A DNA stretch of 64,000 nt from positions 392,283 through 456,282 of the forward strand of contig NZ_CADFEB010000008.1 in assembly GCF_902833085.1 (NCBI RefSeq). The letters run 5' to 3'. Positions 8,915 to 17,012 of this stretch are shown here, piece after piece. Source of the stretch: Burkholderia ubonensis (GTDB lineage: Bacteria; Pseudomonadota; Gammaproteobacteria; Burkholderiales; Burkholderiaceae). Below the pieces are notes generated by a model. It had not been told where the DNA came from. It saw nothing but the letters and a program-made list of their open reading frames with translations, and ran no database searches. The position numbers and the translations under genes were made by a program. The first letter of the stretch is position 1; each line of letters begins with the position of its first letter.

Positions 8915-9565
8915 ATGACGACGCTATACGAATTGCTTGGCGTGCACGAGGACGCCTCCGACGAGGAAATCAAGCGCGGCTACCGGAAGGCCGCGATGAA
9001 AGCGCATCCCGACCGCAACGTCGGACGCGAAGCGTTCGCGCATGCGCTGTTCCAGGAGATCAAGGAGGCTTACGCGATTCTCTCGGACCCCGCGCAGCGC
9101 CGTGTCTACGACACCGTCTATGCGGAGGAGATGCTTCGCCACGCGCGCGTGCGCGAAGAGGAAGAGCGGGCGCAGGCGGAGCGCGATGCGGAATACGCAC
9201 GGTTCGTGATGCTGGCGATGCGCTTTGCCGAGCAGGGGCACAACCGCGACGTCGTGCTCGGTGTGTTGCTCGGCCGCGATTGCGAAGCGCCGCTCGCCGA
9301 GCGCATCGCCGGCAGCGTGGTCGAGCTGCATGCGTCGCGGCAGGCGGGGGCGTCACGGGATGCGGAGCACGATGAGCCGGTGCCGCAACACGACGAGAAC
9401 GCGGCGCAGATGTCGTCGGCCCGGGACGAACGAGAGCCGGACGGAATGTCGCAACCCGCGCCGGAGCCAGCGTCGAAAGACGACATCCGAAAGAGCGACG
9501 AACGCGCGGCACACACGGATTTCTTCAGCGTGCTGTGGCACAGCATGTTCGGGCTGCGCCAGTGA
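8915..9565 (+). CDS. J-domain (DnaJ-like) protein
   Basis: A 216-residue protein with an N-terminal J domain (residues ~3-66: TTLYELLGVHEDASDEEIKR, HPDRN at 31-35, AYAILSDPAQRRVYD). The HPD tripeptide that stimulates DnaK ATPase is intact. No Gly/Phe-rich or zinc-finger region follows. Instead there is a charged helical stretch (EEEERAQAERDAEYARFV) and a disordered acidic tail, so it is a type III J protein that recruits Hsp70 to a particular client. The ATG at 8915 begins the domain directly. Neighbours do not identify the client. Confidence 0.85.
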   Translation: MTTLYELLGVHEDASDEEIKRGYRKAAMKAHPDRNVGREAFAHALFQEIKEAYAILSDPAQRRVYDTVYAEEMLRHARVREEEERAQAERDAEYARFVMLAMRFAEQGHNRDVVLGVLLGRDCEAPLAERIAGSVVELHASRQAGASRDAEHDEPVPQHDENAAQMSSARDEREPDGMSQPAPEPASKDDIRKSDERAAHTDFFSVLWHSMFGLRQ

Positions 9566-9936
9566 ATCCGCATGCGATCGATGCCGGTTTCTAAAAATCC
9601 CCTTTCCTCGAATCACGTCGCGCAATGACGGCTGCCGGCTGCCGGCCGGCCTGCGTTGCCGTAAACGTCTGGCGATTCCTCCCGCTCTCGGTCAAAGCAC
9701 CGAGCCATTTTGGGCACACCGATTGCTGCCCTACGGACAGATGTAACCGGCTCTGACCGACCGGTTGTATCGAATCCTGTCCCGCTTCGGCTGCATTCGC
9801 ATGGGCGCGTCCGATCCCGCAAGTTGCTCGTTATGGAGGGTCGCGCACCGTGATACGTGTGCTTACACGTCTCGACAGGTTTGCACGTCCGTCGCGGGTA
9901 TTGTGAATTCATATTGCCCATAGCAAGGAGGCTGCG
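9566..9936. other. Intergenic, no gene seen
   Basis: This 371-bp stretch between the J-domain gene and the small secreted protein contains no reading frame with Burkholderia-like codon use or recognisable motif. An AAGGAGG ribosome-binding site for the next gene lies at its right end (~9925-9931). The promoter of that gene is presumably within it. Confidence 0.4.
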
Positions 9937-10248
9937 ATGCAGATACGTTCAATCATCTCCCACGCCGCACTGGCGGCGGTCATGGCAGGCGGCGCCGCGC
10001 TGAGTGCGGGGACCGCGATTGCGCAGGAAGGCCCGGCGACCGGCCCGTCTAGTCAGGCGCACTTGATACCGGCCGGCGTCGACATCACGATCGGCATGCA
10101 TGGCGACCGCTATTGGGATGGCCATCGATACTGGCGGCACGAGGAATGGGTGCATGAACATGCGCGCGAAGAACGCGACCCGTGGCGTCGTGACGAAGAG
10201 GAGCGGCACATGCGGCTTCGTGACGAAGAAGTGCATCGCGATTATTGA
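9937..10248 (+). CDS. Small secreted, highly charged hypothetical protein
   Basis: A 103-residue protein preceded by a strong AAGGAGG site. A Sec signal peptide (SIISHAALAAVMAGGAALSA, cleavage after TAIA, about residue 29) is followed by ~75 residues ending in a region dominated by H, R, E, D and W (GDRYWDGHRYWRHEEWVHEH onward). Such His/Trp/Arg-rich tails occur in many uncharacterised proteobacterial periplasmic proteins; metal or polyanion binding is possible but not shown. No domain is recognised. Confidence 0.65.
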   Translation: MQIRSIISHAALAAVMAGGAALSAGTAIAQEGPATGPSSQAHLIPAGVDITIGMHGDRYWDGHRYWRHEEWVHEHAREERDPWRRDEEERHMRLRDEEVHRDY

Positions 10249-10562
10249 TCGCGCATGAGTCGAAGGAGTCGAGGCAGGCGTCGCCGCGTTCGTTGACGGA
10301 CGTCAAGCGCCGTCAGCCTCGATCGGAAGTCCACCGACCGCACGTCAGCACCGCTCCCGAATACGGGCGTTCGAAAACCATCTGCGCGGCGCGCACGCCG
10401 CGCCCTGAATCCGCGGCGACTGATCAAGTCGTCCGCCTGGAAATGTCTGTTCCTGATTGCGCATAAATGCGGCGGCTTTTTGGCCGTTAGTGCCGGAGCG
10501 ACCTGCGCAAGCCATACCGAATCGGCCTGGCGCGCACGCGTCGCGATTTCGGATTCCGGCTC
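10249..10562. other. Intergenic, no gene seen
   Basis: This 314-bp gap precedes a chemoreceptor gene. The phrase GCGGCGGCTTTTTGGCCG around 10470-10487 combines a GC-rich segment and a short T-run and could act as a weak terminator for the secreted-protein gene. Nothing else is recognised. Confidence 0.3.
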
Positions 10563-12131
10563 ATGACAATCCTCACCATGATCAAGAACATAAGCATTCG
10601 GGTACGCCTTGCGCTGGCGATGAGTTTTCTTGGTGCACTGCTGGTCATCGGCGGCCTGATGGGTATCGCCGGCGTATCGATGAGCAACGACGACATGAAG
10701 GACATGTATGCCGGCCGGCTGGCTTCGTCCGAGGCTCTGGGGCAGGCAAACGTCGCCCTGTCGAGGACCCGTCTCTGGCTGTATCGCATCGCGCTCGATC
10801 CGACCGGCCCGGATGTCCCGCAGGAAACCCGGACGTCCCGTGACCTGCTCACCGCGTCGAAGCGGGCGTGGGACGCGTATCGTGCGCTGCCGGCCTCCAG
10901 CCCCGACGAAGCGCAGCGCGCGGCCGACGCGAATACGAAATTCGACGCATTCGTCAGGAACGGCCTCGAGCCGATGTTCAGCGCGATTGCCACGGGCGAT
11001 GCGGCGAAGATCACCGAAGTGTGGCGGCACATACCGCCGGCGTTGTTCGCCGACGTGTCCGACGGCATGGATTCGCTTGACCACATTCAGGTCAATGCCG
11101 CGCGCGCAACGTACGATGCCGCGCAGGCCCGCTTCCACTGGTTCATTACGGTCGCCATTGCCGGTGCGCTGATCGCGCTCGGTGCGGCGGCGCTCGCATG
11201 GTGGTCGCTGCAGCGCGCGATCGGCATGCCGCTTGCCCAGGCGCTTGGCCATTTCAGGGCGATTGCCGACGGCGACCTGACGACGCGGGTCGAGGTCCGT
11301 TCAGGCGACGAGATGGGGCAATTGATGACGGGCCTGCAGGCGATGCAGCACAAACTGGTTCAGATGATGGGCGTGGTGCGCGAGGGCGTGCGGTCGATCA
11401 ATGCCGCCACGCATGAAATCTCGGCCGGCAACGCGGACTTGTCGCAACGGACCGAAGATCAAGCGGCATCGCTGGAGGAAACCGCCGCCTCGATGGAGGA
11501 GCTGACGTCGACGGTTCGCCAGAATGCCGACAACGCGAAGCAGGCCAATCAGGTGGTGTGCAGTACGGCCGTGCTGACCGAGCGGGGCAATCAGGCGACG
11601 CGGGAAGCCGTACAGACGATGCGGGGCCTGTCCGAATCGTCCGGCAAGATATCCGAAATCATCGGTGTGATCGAAGGAATCGCGTTCCAGACCAATATCC
11701 TGTCGCTGAATGCGGCCGTCGAAGCAGCCCGGGCCGGCGAGCAGGGGCGCGGGTTCGCGGTGGTCGCCAGTGAAGTGCGCTCGCTGGCCCAGCGCAGCGC
11801 AACGGCTTCGAGAGAGATCAAGGATCTGATCACGGACTCGCTGAACCGCGTCGAAACCGGTGCGCGGCAAGTCAATCGCGCGACGGAGACGATGGCGGAA
11901 ATTCTGGCTTCGGTGCGACAGGTCAGCGACCTGATGGGTGAAATTACCGCGGCGTCCCAAGAGCAGTCGAAGGGTATCGAGCAGGTCAATCAAGCGGTGG
12001 CCCAGATGGATCAGGTGACCCAGCAGAACGCGGCGCTGGTCGAGGAGGCGTCAGCGTCGGCGCTATCGCTGAAAGAGCAGGCAGGGCAACTGGAGGCCGC
12101 CATCTCGGTGTTTCGCGTCGGTGCCGCGTAG
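10563..12131 (+). CDS. Methyl-accepting chemotaxis protein
   Basis: A 522-residue transmembrane receptor. TM1 is near residues 13-34 (VRLALAMSFLGALLVIGGLM) and is followed by a ~150-residue periplasmic four-helix-bundle sensor of the Tar/4HB type. TM2 is ~190-212 (FITVAIAGALIALGAAALAW), then HAMP (~213-265) and the cytoplasmic coiled coil. The signalling tip is canonical (SLNAAVEAARAGEQGRGFAV) and methylation-helix Gln/Glu pairs are present (SQRTEDQAASLEETAASMEE). The C-terminus has no CheR-tethering pentapeptide. No good Shine-Dalgarno precedes the ATG at 10563; the in-frame ATG at 10578 (MIKNISIRVRL) matches typical Burkholderia receptors equally well. The ligand is unknown. Confidence 0.9.
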   Translation: MTILTMIKNISIRVRLALAMSFLGALLVIGGLMGIAGVSMSNDDMKDMYAGRLASSEALGQANVALSRTRLWLYRIALDPTGPDVPQETRTSRDLLTASKRAWDAYRALPASSPDEAQRAADANTKFDAFVRNGLEPMFSAIATGDAAKITEVWRHIPPALFADVSDGMDSLDHIQVNAARATYDAAQARFHWFITVAIAGALIALGAAALAWWSLQRAIGMPLAQALGHFRAIADGDLTTRVEVRSGDEMGQLMTGLQAMQHKLVQMMGVVREGVRSINAATHEISAGNADLSQRTEDQAASLEETAASMEELTSTVRQNADNAKQANQVVCSTAVLTERGNQATREAVQTMRGLSESSGKISEIIGVIEGIAFQTNILSLNAAVEAARAGEQGRGFAVVASEVRSLAQRSATASREIKDLITDSLNRVETGARQVNRATETMAEILASVRQVSDLMGEITAASQEQSKGIEQVNQAVAQMDQVTQQNAALVEEASASALSLKEQAGQLEAAISVFRVGAA

Positions 12132-12537
12132 AACCCCGGGGCCGGGTTCGACCTGCCGCGTCTCGACGAGCCTGGTGCGATCGGTCCGCCTGCGATCGCA
12201 CCGATCGCTGGGTTGATCGACGTCACGATCCACCCCATTGCTTGCCGCACCATCGTTTCGAAACATGCAACGATCGAACCGGTTGGTTTGACGGAAATCG
12301 CGCAAGCCAGAACCCCCAAACCCCTCCGATCCCGTGCAACTCCCTATGCATATGAATGCGCTGCCCGTCACGGATTGGTGCTTAAATGTACCGGTACTGC
12401 GGCATGACGCCCGCCGAGCCTCCGTCCGGCTTCGCCACTCATCGGTGTAAACCCGGATGCGGAAACCCGCGCGCCGTCACGATATAACGAATCAGACGTC
12501 CCAGACGCGACCAAGAACCACACGTCAGGTTTTCACC
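12132..12537. other. Intergenic region upstream of the GGDEF-EAL gene
   Basis: A short hairpin (GAACCC, loop, GGGTTC, starting at 12132) directly follows the chemoreceptor stop but has no T-tract. The remainder has no credible gene. The first ~80 bp upstream of 12538 are an open frame continuous with the next gene, so that gene could start earlier, at 12457. Confidence 0.3.
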
Positions 12538-14787
12538 TTGAATACCGAACCGCAAAGCCCGCGCTACAGCCTCGGCCTCGCGGCCGAAGTGCTCGCGTCC
12601 GAGCAGAGCGTGCTGCGGCTGATCACGCGCAACACGCCGCTGCCCGAACTGCTGGCCGAAGTCTGCTGCCGCGCCGAGGCGCTGCTCGGCGCGGGCGCAT
12701 CCTGCACGATCATGCTGCTCGACGACGACGGCGTGCACATCCGCGTCGGCGCCGCGCCGTCGCTGCCCGCCCATTACGGCGCGGCGATCGACGGCGTCGA
12801 GATCGGGCCCGTCGCGGGCTCGTGCGGCACGGCGATGTACGAACGCCGGATGGTCGCGGTCGAGGACATCGCAACGGACCCGCTGTGGGACGCCTACAAG
12901 GGCCTCGCGCTGCCGCTCGGCCTGCGCGCGTGCTGGTCGGTGCCGTTCCAGGACGAAGCGGGCGCGGTGCTGGGCGCGTTCGCGGTCTATCACCGCGTGC
13001 CGCGCCGGCCGACCGACGAGGAAACGGCGCTGCTGCGCGACATCAGCAACAGCGTCGGGCTCGCGGTGCACCAGGACCGGATGGCCCGGCAGCTTGCGCG
13101 CAGCGAGGAACATCACCGTCTCGTCGTCAACAGCCTGAACGAGGGCATCCTCGTCGTGTCGCAGGACGGCACCGTCACCGCGAGCAACCCGAGCGCGCAA
13201 CGGATGCTGCGCGCGCAGGGCAGCATCGTCGGCCGCCGGTTGTGGAGCCTGGTGACGAGCGCGTTCCGCGAGGACGGCACGCCGATCCCGCCGGACGACT
13301 GGCCGAGCCGGCGCGCGCTCGCGACCGGCGCGCTGCAGCTCGGCTATACGATCGGCCTCGGTCTCGCCGACGGCGACACGATCTGGGTCAGCGGCAACGC
13401 GGTGCCGATCGTGAAGCCGGGCGACGCGCAGGCCGGCTCGGTGCTGATCTCGTTCAACGACGTCGGCCCGATGCGCGAAGCGCAGCAGAAGCTGCGCTAC
13501 CTCGCGACGCACGACGCGCTGACGGGCCTCTACAACCGCCGCTGGCTCGCGGACCGGATGCGCGAGCTGTTCGGCGCGCGCGGCGGCGCGGCCGAAGCCG
13601 CGCGCGTCGCGATCCTGTTCATCGATCTCGACGGCTTCAAGAAGGTCAACGACACGGCCGGCCACGATGCGGGCGACGCGCTGCTGCGCAGCGTCGCGTC
13701 GCGGCTCGCGGGCTGCGTCGGCGCACGGCACGCACTGACGCGCGTCGGCGGCGACGAGTTCGTGATCCTGGTCGACGACTACGACGCACCGGACGATCTC
13801 GCCGCGCTCGCGCGCCAGGTGATCGACGCGATCGCGCGGCCGTTCGACGTGGCGAACAACGAGTACTACCTCGGCGTGTCGATCGGCATCAGCCTCGCGC
13901 CGCGCGACGGCGACGACGCGGCAACGCTGATGCGCAACGCCGATTCCGCGATGTACGACGCGAAGCAGCATGGGCGCAACACCTTCACGTTCTTCACCGC
14001 GCAGCTGAACCAGCGGCTGCAGCGCCGTTTCGCGATCGAGCAGTCGCTGCGCCGCGCGCTCGCGTCGAACGCATTGCGGCTCGCGTACCAGCCCGTCGTC
14101 GACGGCCGCAGCGGGCGCACGGTCGGCGCGGAGGCGCTGCTGCGCTGGACCAGCGCGGAGCTCGGGCCGCTGTCGCCGGCGGAGTTCATCCCGGTTGCCG
14201 AGGATACGGGCCTGATCGTCGCGATCGGGCAGTGGGTGCTCGAAACCGCGTGCCGCCAGGCGGCCGAATGGCGCCGCACGATCGCGCCGGACCTGATGAT
14301 GGCCGTCAACCTGTCGCCGCGGCAGTTCCACGAAGGGCTAGTCGAATCGGTCGACCGCTGCCTCGCGAAGGCGGGGCTCGACCCGTCCGCGCTGGAGCTG
14401 GAGATCACCGAAGGGCTGCTGATGTACGACACCGACACGGTGCTGCCGATGCTCCGGGCGCTCGCGGACATGAACGTGCGGATCTCGGTCGACGATTTCG
14501 GCACCGGCTATTCGTCGCTGTCGTACCTGAAGCGCTTTCCGCTGCACAACCTGAAGGTCGACCGCTCGTTCGTGTCGGGCGTGCCGGAACACCGGGATGC
14601 GGTCGCGATCACGCAGGCCGTGGTCGCGATGGCGCATTCGCTCGGGATGAAGGTCACGGCCGAAGGCGTCGAGACCGAAGCGCAGTCGTCGTTCCTGCGG
14701 CAGATCGGCTGCGACAAGCAGCAGGGCTACCTGTTCAGCCGGCCGCTGGAGCCGGCCGAATACGCGCGCCGGCTCGTCGCGCCGTAA
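12538..14787 (+). CDS. GAF-PAS-GGDEF-EAL bifunctional c-di-GMP enzyme
   Basis: A cytoplasmic sensor-effector of ~749 residues. Order: GAF (~25-170), PAS (~180-310), GGDEF (~320-475, active site RVGGDEF) and EAL (~490-745). Both catalytic sites look intact: GGDEF for diguanylate cyclase, and EALLRW, NLSPRQF, DDFGTGYSSLSYLKRFP and AEGVETE for phosphodiesterase. The RxxD inhibitory site is absent five residues before GGDEF (GARH instead), so there is no classical product feedback. I prefer the TTG at 12538 (NTEPQSPRYSLGL) because the upstream extension from an ATG at 12457 looks non-coding, but the start is uncertain. It converges on wspR with only 43 bp between the stops. Confidence 0.88.
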   Translation: MNTEPQSPRYSLGLAAEVLASEQSVLRLITRNTPLPELLAEVCCRAEALLGAGASCTIMLLDDDGVHIRVGAAPSLPAHYGAAIDGVEIGPVAGSCGTAMYERRMVAVEDIATDPLWDAYKGLALPLGLRACWSVPFQDEAGAVLGAFAVYHRVPRRPTDEETALLRDISNSVGLAVHQDRMARQLARSEEHHRLVVNSLNEGILVVSQDGTVTASNPSAQRMLRAQGSIVGRRLWSLVTSAFREDGTPIPPDDWPSRRALATGALQLGYTIGLGLADGDTIWVSGNAVPIVKPGDAQAGSVLISFNDVGPMREAQQKLRYLATHDALTGLYNRRWLADRMRELFGARGGAAEAARVAILFIDLDGFKKVNDTAGHDAGDALLRSVASRLAGCVGARHALTRVGGDEFVILVDDYDAPDDLAALARQVIDAIARPFDVANNEYYLGVSIGISLAPRDGDDAATLMRNADSAMYDAKQHGRNTFTFFTAQLNQRLQRRFAIEQSLRRALASNALRLAYQPVVDGRSGRTVGAEALLRWTSAELGPLSPAEFIPVAEDTGLIVAIGQWVLETACRQAAEWRRTIAPDLMMAVNLSPRQFHEGLVESVDRCLAKAGLDPSALELEITEGLLMYDTDTVLPMLRALADMNVRISVDDFGTGYSSLSYLKRFPLHNLKVDRSFVSGVPEHRDAVAITQAVVAMAHSLGMKVTAEGVETEAQSSFLRQIGCDKQQGYLFSRPLEPAEYARRLVAP

Positions 14788-14830
14788 GCCACGCGATGCC
14801 GCGCGATGCCGCGCGCGGCGCGCCCCGGCG

Positions 14831-15961
14831 TCAGGCGGGCGGCGTGCCTCCGTATGCGCCGCCTTGCTGCGCCGGCGCGGCCACGTCGATCGCGACGCGG
14901 TTTTTGCCGTCGCGCTTCGCACGGTACAGCGCGCGGTCCGCGGCCTCGAGCAGCGACGTCGCCGGCGCATCGGCCGCCGGCACGACGCTCGCGCCGCCGA
15001 TGCTGATCGTCACGTAGCGGCCGGTCGACGACTGCTCGTGCAGCAGCTTCAGCGCCTCGATCGCGAGGCGGATCTTCTCGGCGAGCAGGCGCAGGCCGCC
15101 CGGCGACGTGCCGGGCAGCACGACCGCGAATTCCTCGCCGCCGAAGCGCGCCGCGAGATCGCCCGCCCGGCCGAGACAGCGCTCGACGGTGGCCGCGATC
15201 TGCTTGAGCACGTCGTCGCCGGACACGTGGCCGTAGGTGTCGTTGTACAGCTTGAAGTTGTCGACGTCGATCATCAGCAGCGACAGCACCGCTTGCTCGC
15301 GCGCGCCGCGCCGCCATTCGGCGCTCAGGTACTCGTCGAGATAGCGCCGGTTCGACAGCCCGGTCAGGCCGTCCGAGTGCGTGAGGCGGCGCAGTTCGAG
15401 GTTCGCCTGCAGGAGCTGCTGCTGCGACTGCCGCAGCGCGCGGTAGGCTTCGTCGCGCTGCAGCTGGTTCACGTACGAGCGCGAGTGGTAGCGGATGCGC
15501 GCGACCAGCTCGATGCGGTCCGGCAGCTTCACGAGATAGTCGTTCGCGCCGGCGGCGAACGCCGCGCTCTTGATCTCCGGCTCGTCCTTCGTCGACAGCA
15601 CGATGATCGGCACGTCGCGGGTCGCCGGATTCGCGCGGTACGCCTTCACGAGGCTCAGCCCGTCGGTGCCGGGCATCACGAGGTCCTGCAGGATCACGGT
15701 CGGGCGCGTCTGGACGGCCGCGATCATCGCATCGCCCGAATGCGTGCAGTAGTGGAAGTCGATGTCGTCTTCGTCGGCGAGCGCGCGGCGCACGGCTTCG
15801 GCGACGATCGTCTGGTCGTCGACGAGCAGCACCATCACCGGCACGTCGGTGGCCGGCGGGGTCTGCAGCGCCTTGCGCGCGGCTTCGAGCGCGGCGTCCG
15901 CGGCGTCGGCGGCGGGCGTTCCGCCGTCGTCGCACGGGCTTCGCGTGGTGTCACTGGTCAT
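14831..15961 (-). CDS. wspR: Wsp response regulator with diguanylate cyclase output
   Basis: A 376-residue protein with a CheY-like receiver (~40-165; phosphoacceptor D93 in ILQDLVMPG, switch lysine in DYLVKLPD), a coiled-coil linker (~180-205) and a GGDEF domain (~210-365). The active site is GGEEF and the inhibitory I-site RAGD lies exactly five residues upstream, so activity and product inhibition should both work. In the characterised Pseudomonas system WspR-P clusters and makes c-di-GMP after surface contact, driving biofilm formation. It is the last gene of the wsp operon, 37 bp after wspF. Confidence 0.92.
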   Translation of the reverse strand: MTSDTTRSPCDDGGTPAADAADAALEAARKALQTPPATDVPVMVLLVDDQTIVAEAVRRALADEDDIDFHYCTHSGDAMIAAVQTRPTVILQDLVMPGTDGLSLVKAYRANPATRDVPIIVLSTKDEPEIKSAAFAAGANDYLVKLPDRIELVARIRYHSRSYVNQLQRDEAYRALRQSQQQLLQANLELRRLTHSDGLTGLSNRRYLDEYLSAEWRRGAREQAVLSLLMIDVDNFKLYNDTYGHVSGDDVLKQIAATVERCLGRAGDLAARFGGEEFAVVLPGTSPGGLRLLAEKIRLAIEALKLLHEQSSTGRYVTISIGGASVVPAADAPATSLLEAADRALYRAKRDGKNRVAIDVAAPAQQGGAYGGTPPA

Positions 15962-15998
15962 GTCGATACCTGTTTCTGCATATGCTTGTCGCGCGTGT

Positions 15999-17012
15999 TC
16001 ATGGGGTTCGGGCCCGGGCGAGCGCCATCAGCTCGCCCGCGATGCGCTCGAGCGGCAGGATCGCGCGCGCCGCGCCGAGCGTCGCGGCCGCCTTCGGCAT
16101 GCCGTACACCGCGCTCGTCGCTTCGTCCTGAGCGATCGTATGGTAGCCCTTCATGCGCATCGCCTTCAGGCCGATCGCGCCGTCGCGGCCCATGCCGGTC
16201 AGCAGCACGCCGATCACGTCGCCGGGCCAATGCTCGGCGACGCTGCCGAAGAATACGTCGACCGACGGCCGGTAGGGCGTCTCGACCGGCTCGCGCGTGT
16301 ATTCGAGCGTGCCGTCGCGCGCGATGCGCAGGTGGTCGTTGGTCGCGGCGAGCAGCGCGACCGACGGCTGCGGCCGGTCGCCGTCGCGCGCGATGCGCAC
16401 CGTGAGCGGCGTCTGGCCGTCGAGCCACTGGGCCATGCCGTCCGCGAACGCCTGGTCGACGTGCTGCACGATCACGATCGGCGCGCCGAAATCGGCGGGC
16501 AGGCCGCCGAGGATCGTCGCGAGCGCGGTCGGGCCGCCGGCCGACGCGCCGATCGCGACGAGCGGCCCGCCGTCGCCGCGCGCCGCGCCGGCTGCGCGCG
16601 CGGCGCGCGGCGGCTTGTCGAGCAGCCGGCCGATCTGGTCGATCTTCGCGAGCAGGAGCCGCGTGGTGTCGCCGTTCGCGCCTTCGCCGAGGCGCGGCGT
16701 GTCCACCGCGTCGAGCGCGCCGGCGCCCATCGCCTCGTACACGCGCCACGCGTTCGCGCCGATGCTGCTCGTCACGACCAGGATCGCGCACGGCCGGCCC
16801 GACGACATGATCCGCCGCGTCGCCTCGACGCCGTCGAACTTCGGCATGATCAGGTCCATCAGCACGACGTCCGGCGGCTGCGCGGCGCACATCTCGACGG
16901 CCTGCGCGCCGTCGGTCGCGACCCACAGCACGCGGTGCTCGGGCCTGAGCGCGATCGCGCGACGCATCGCCTCGACGGCAAGCGGAAGGTCGTTGACGAT
17001 GCCGATGTTCAC
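15999..17012 (-). CDS. wspF: Wsp methylesterase (CheB-like)
   Basis: A 337-residue CheB homologue: receiver (1-~125, phosphoacceptor D53 in VLMDLIMPKFDG) and methylesterase domain with the serine in AIGASAGGPTAL, histidine in IVQHVDQAF and aspartate in LLTGMGRDGA. It removes methyl groups from WspA and damps the pathway. In Pseudomonas, wspF loss-of-function causes wrinkly, high c-di-GMP colonies, so this is the usual mutational target. The start overlaps the wspE stop by 4 bp (17009-17012). All catalytic residues are present here. Confidence 0.92.
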   Translation of the reverse strand: MNIGIVNDLPLAVEAMRRAIALRPEHRVLWVATDGAQAVEMCAAQPPDVVLMDLIMPKFDGVEATRRIMSSGRPCAILVVTSSIGANAWRVYEAMGAGALDAVDTPRLGEGANGDTTRLLLAKIDQIGRLLDKPPRAARAAGAARGDGGPLVAIGASAGGPTALATILGGLPADFGAPIVIVQHVDQAFADGMAQWLDGQTPLTVRIARDGDRPQPSVALLAATNDHLRIARDGTLEYTREPVETPYRPSVDVFFGSVAEHWPGDVIGVLLTGMGRDGAIGLKAMRMKGYHTIAQDEATSAVYGMPKAAATLGAARAILPLERIAGELMALARARTP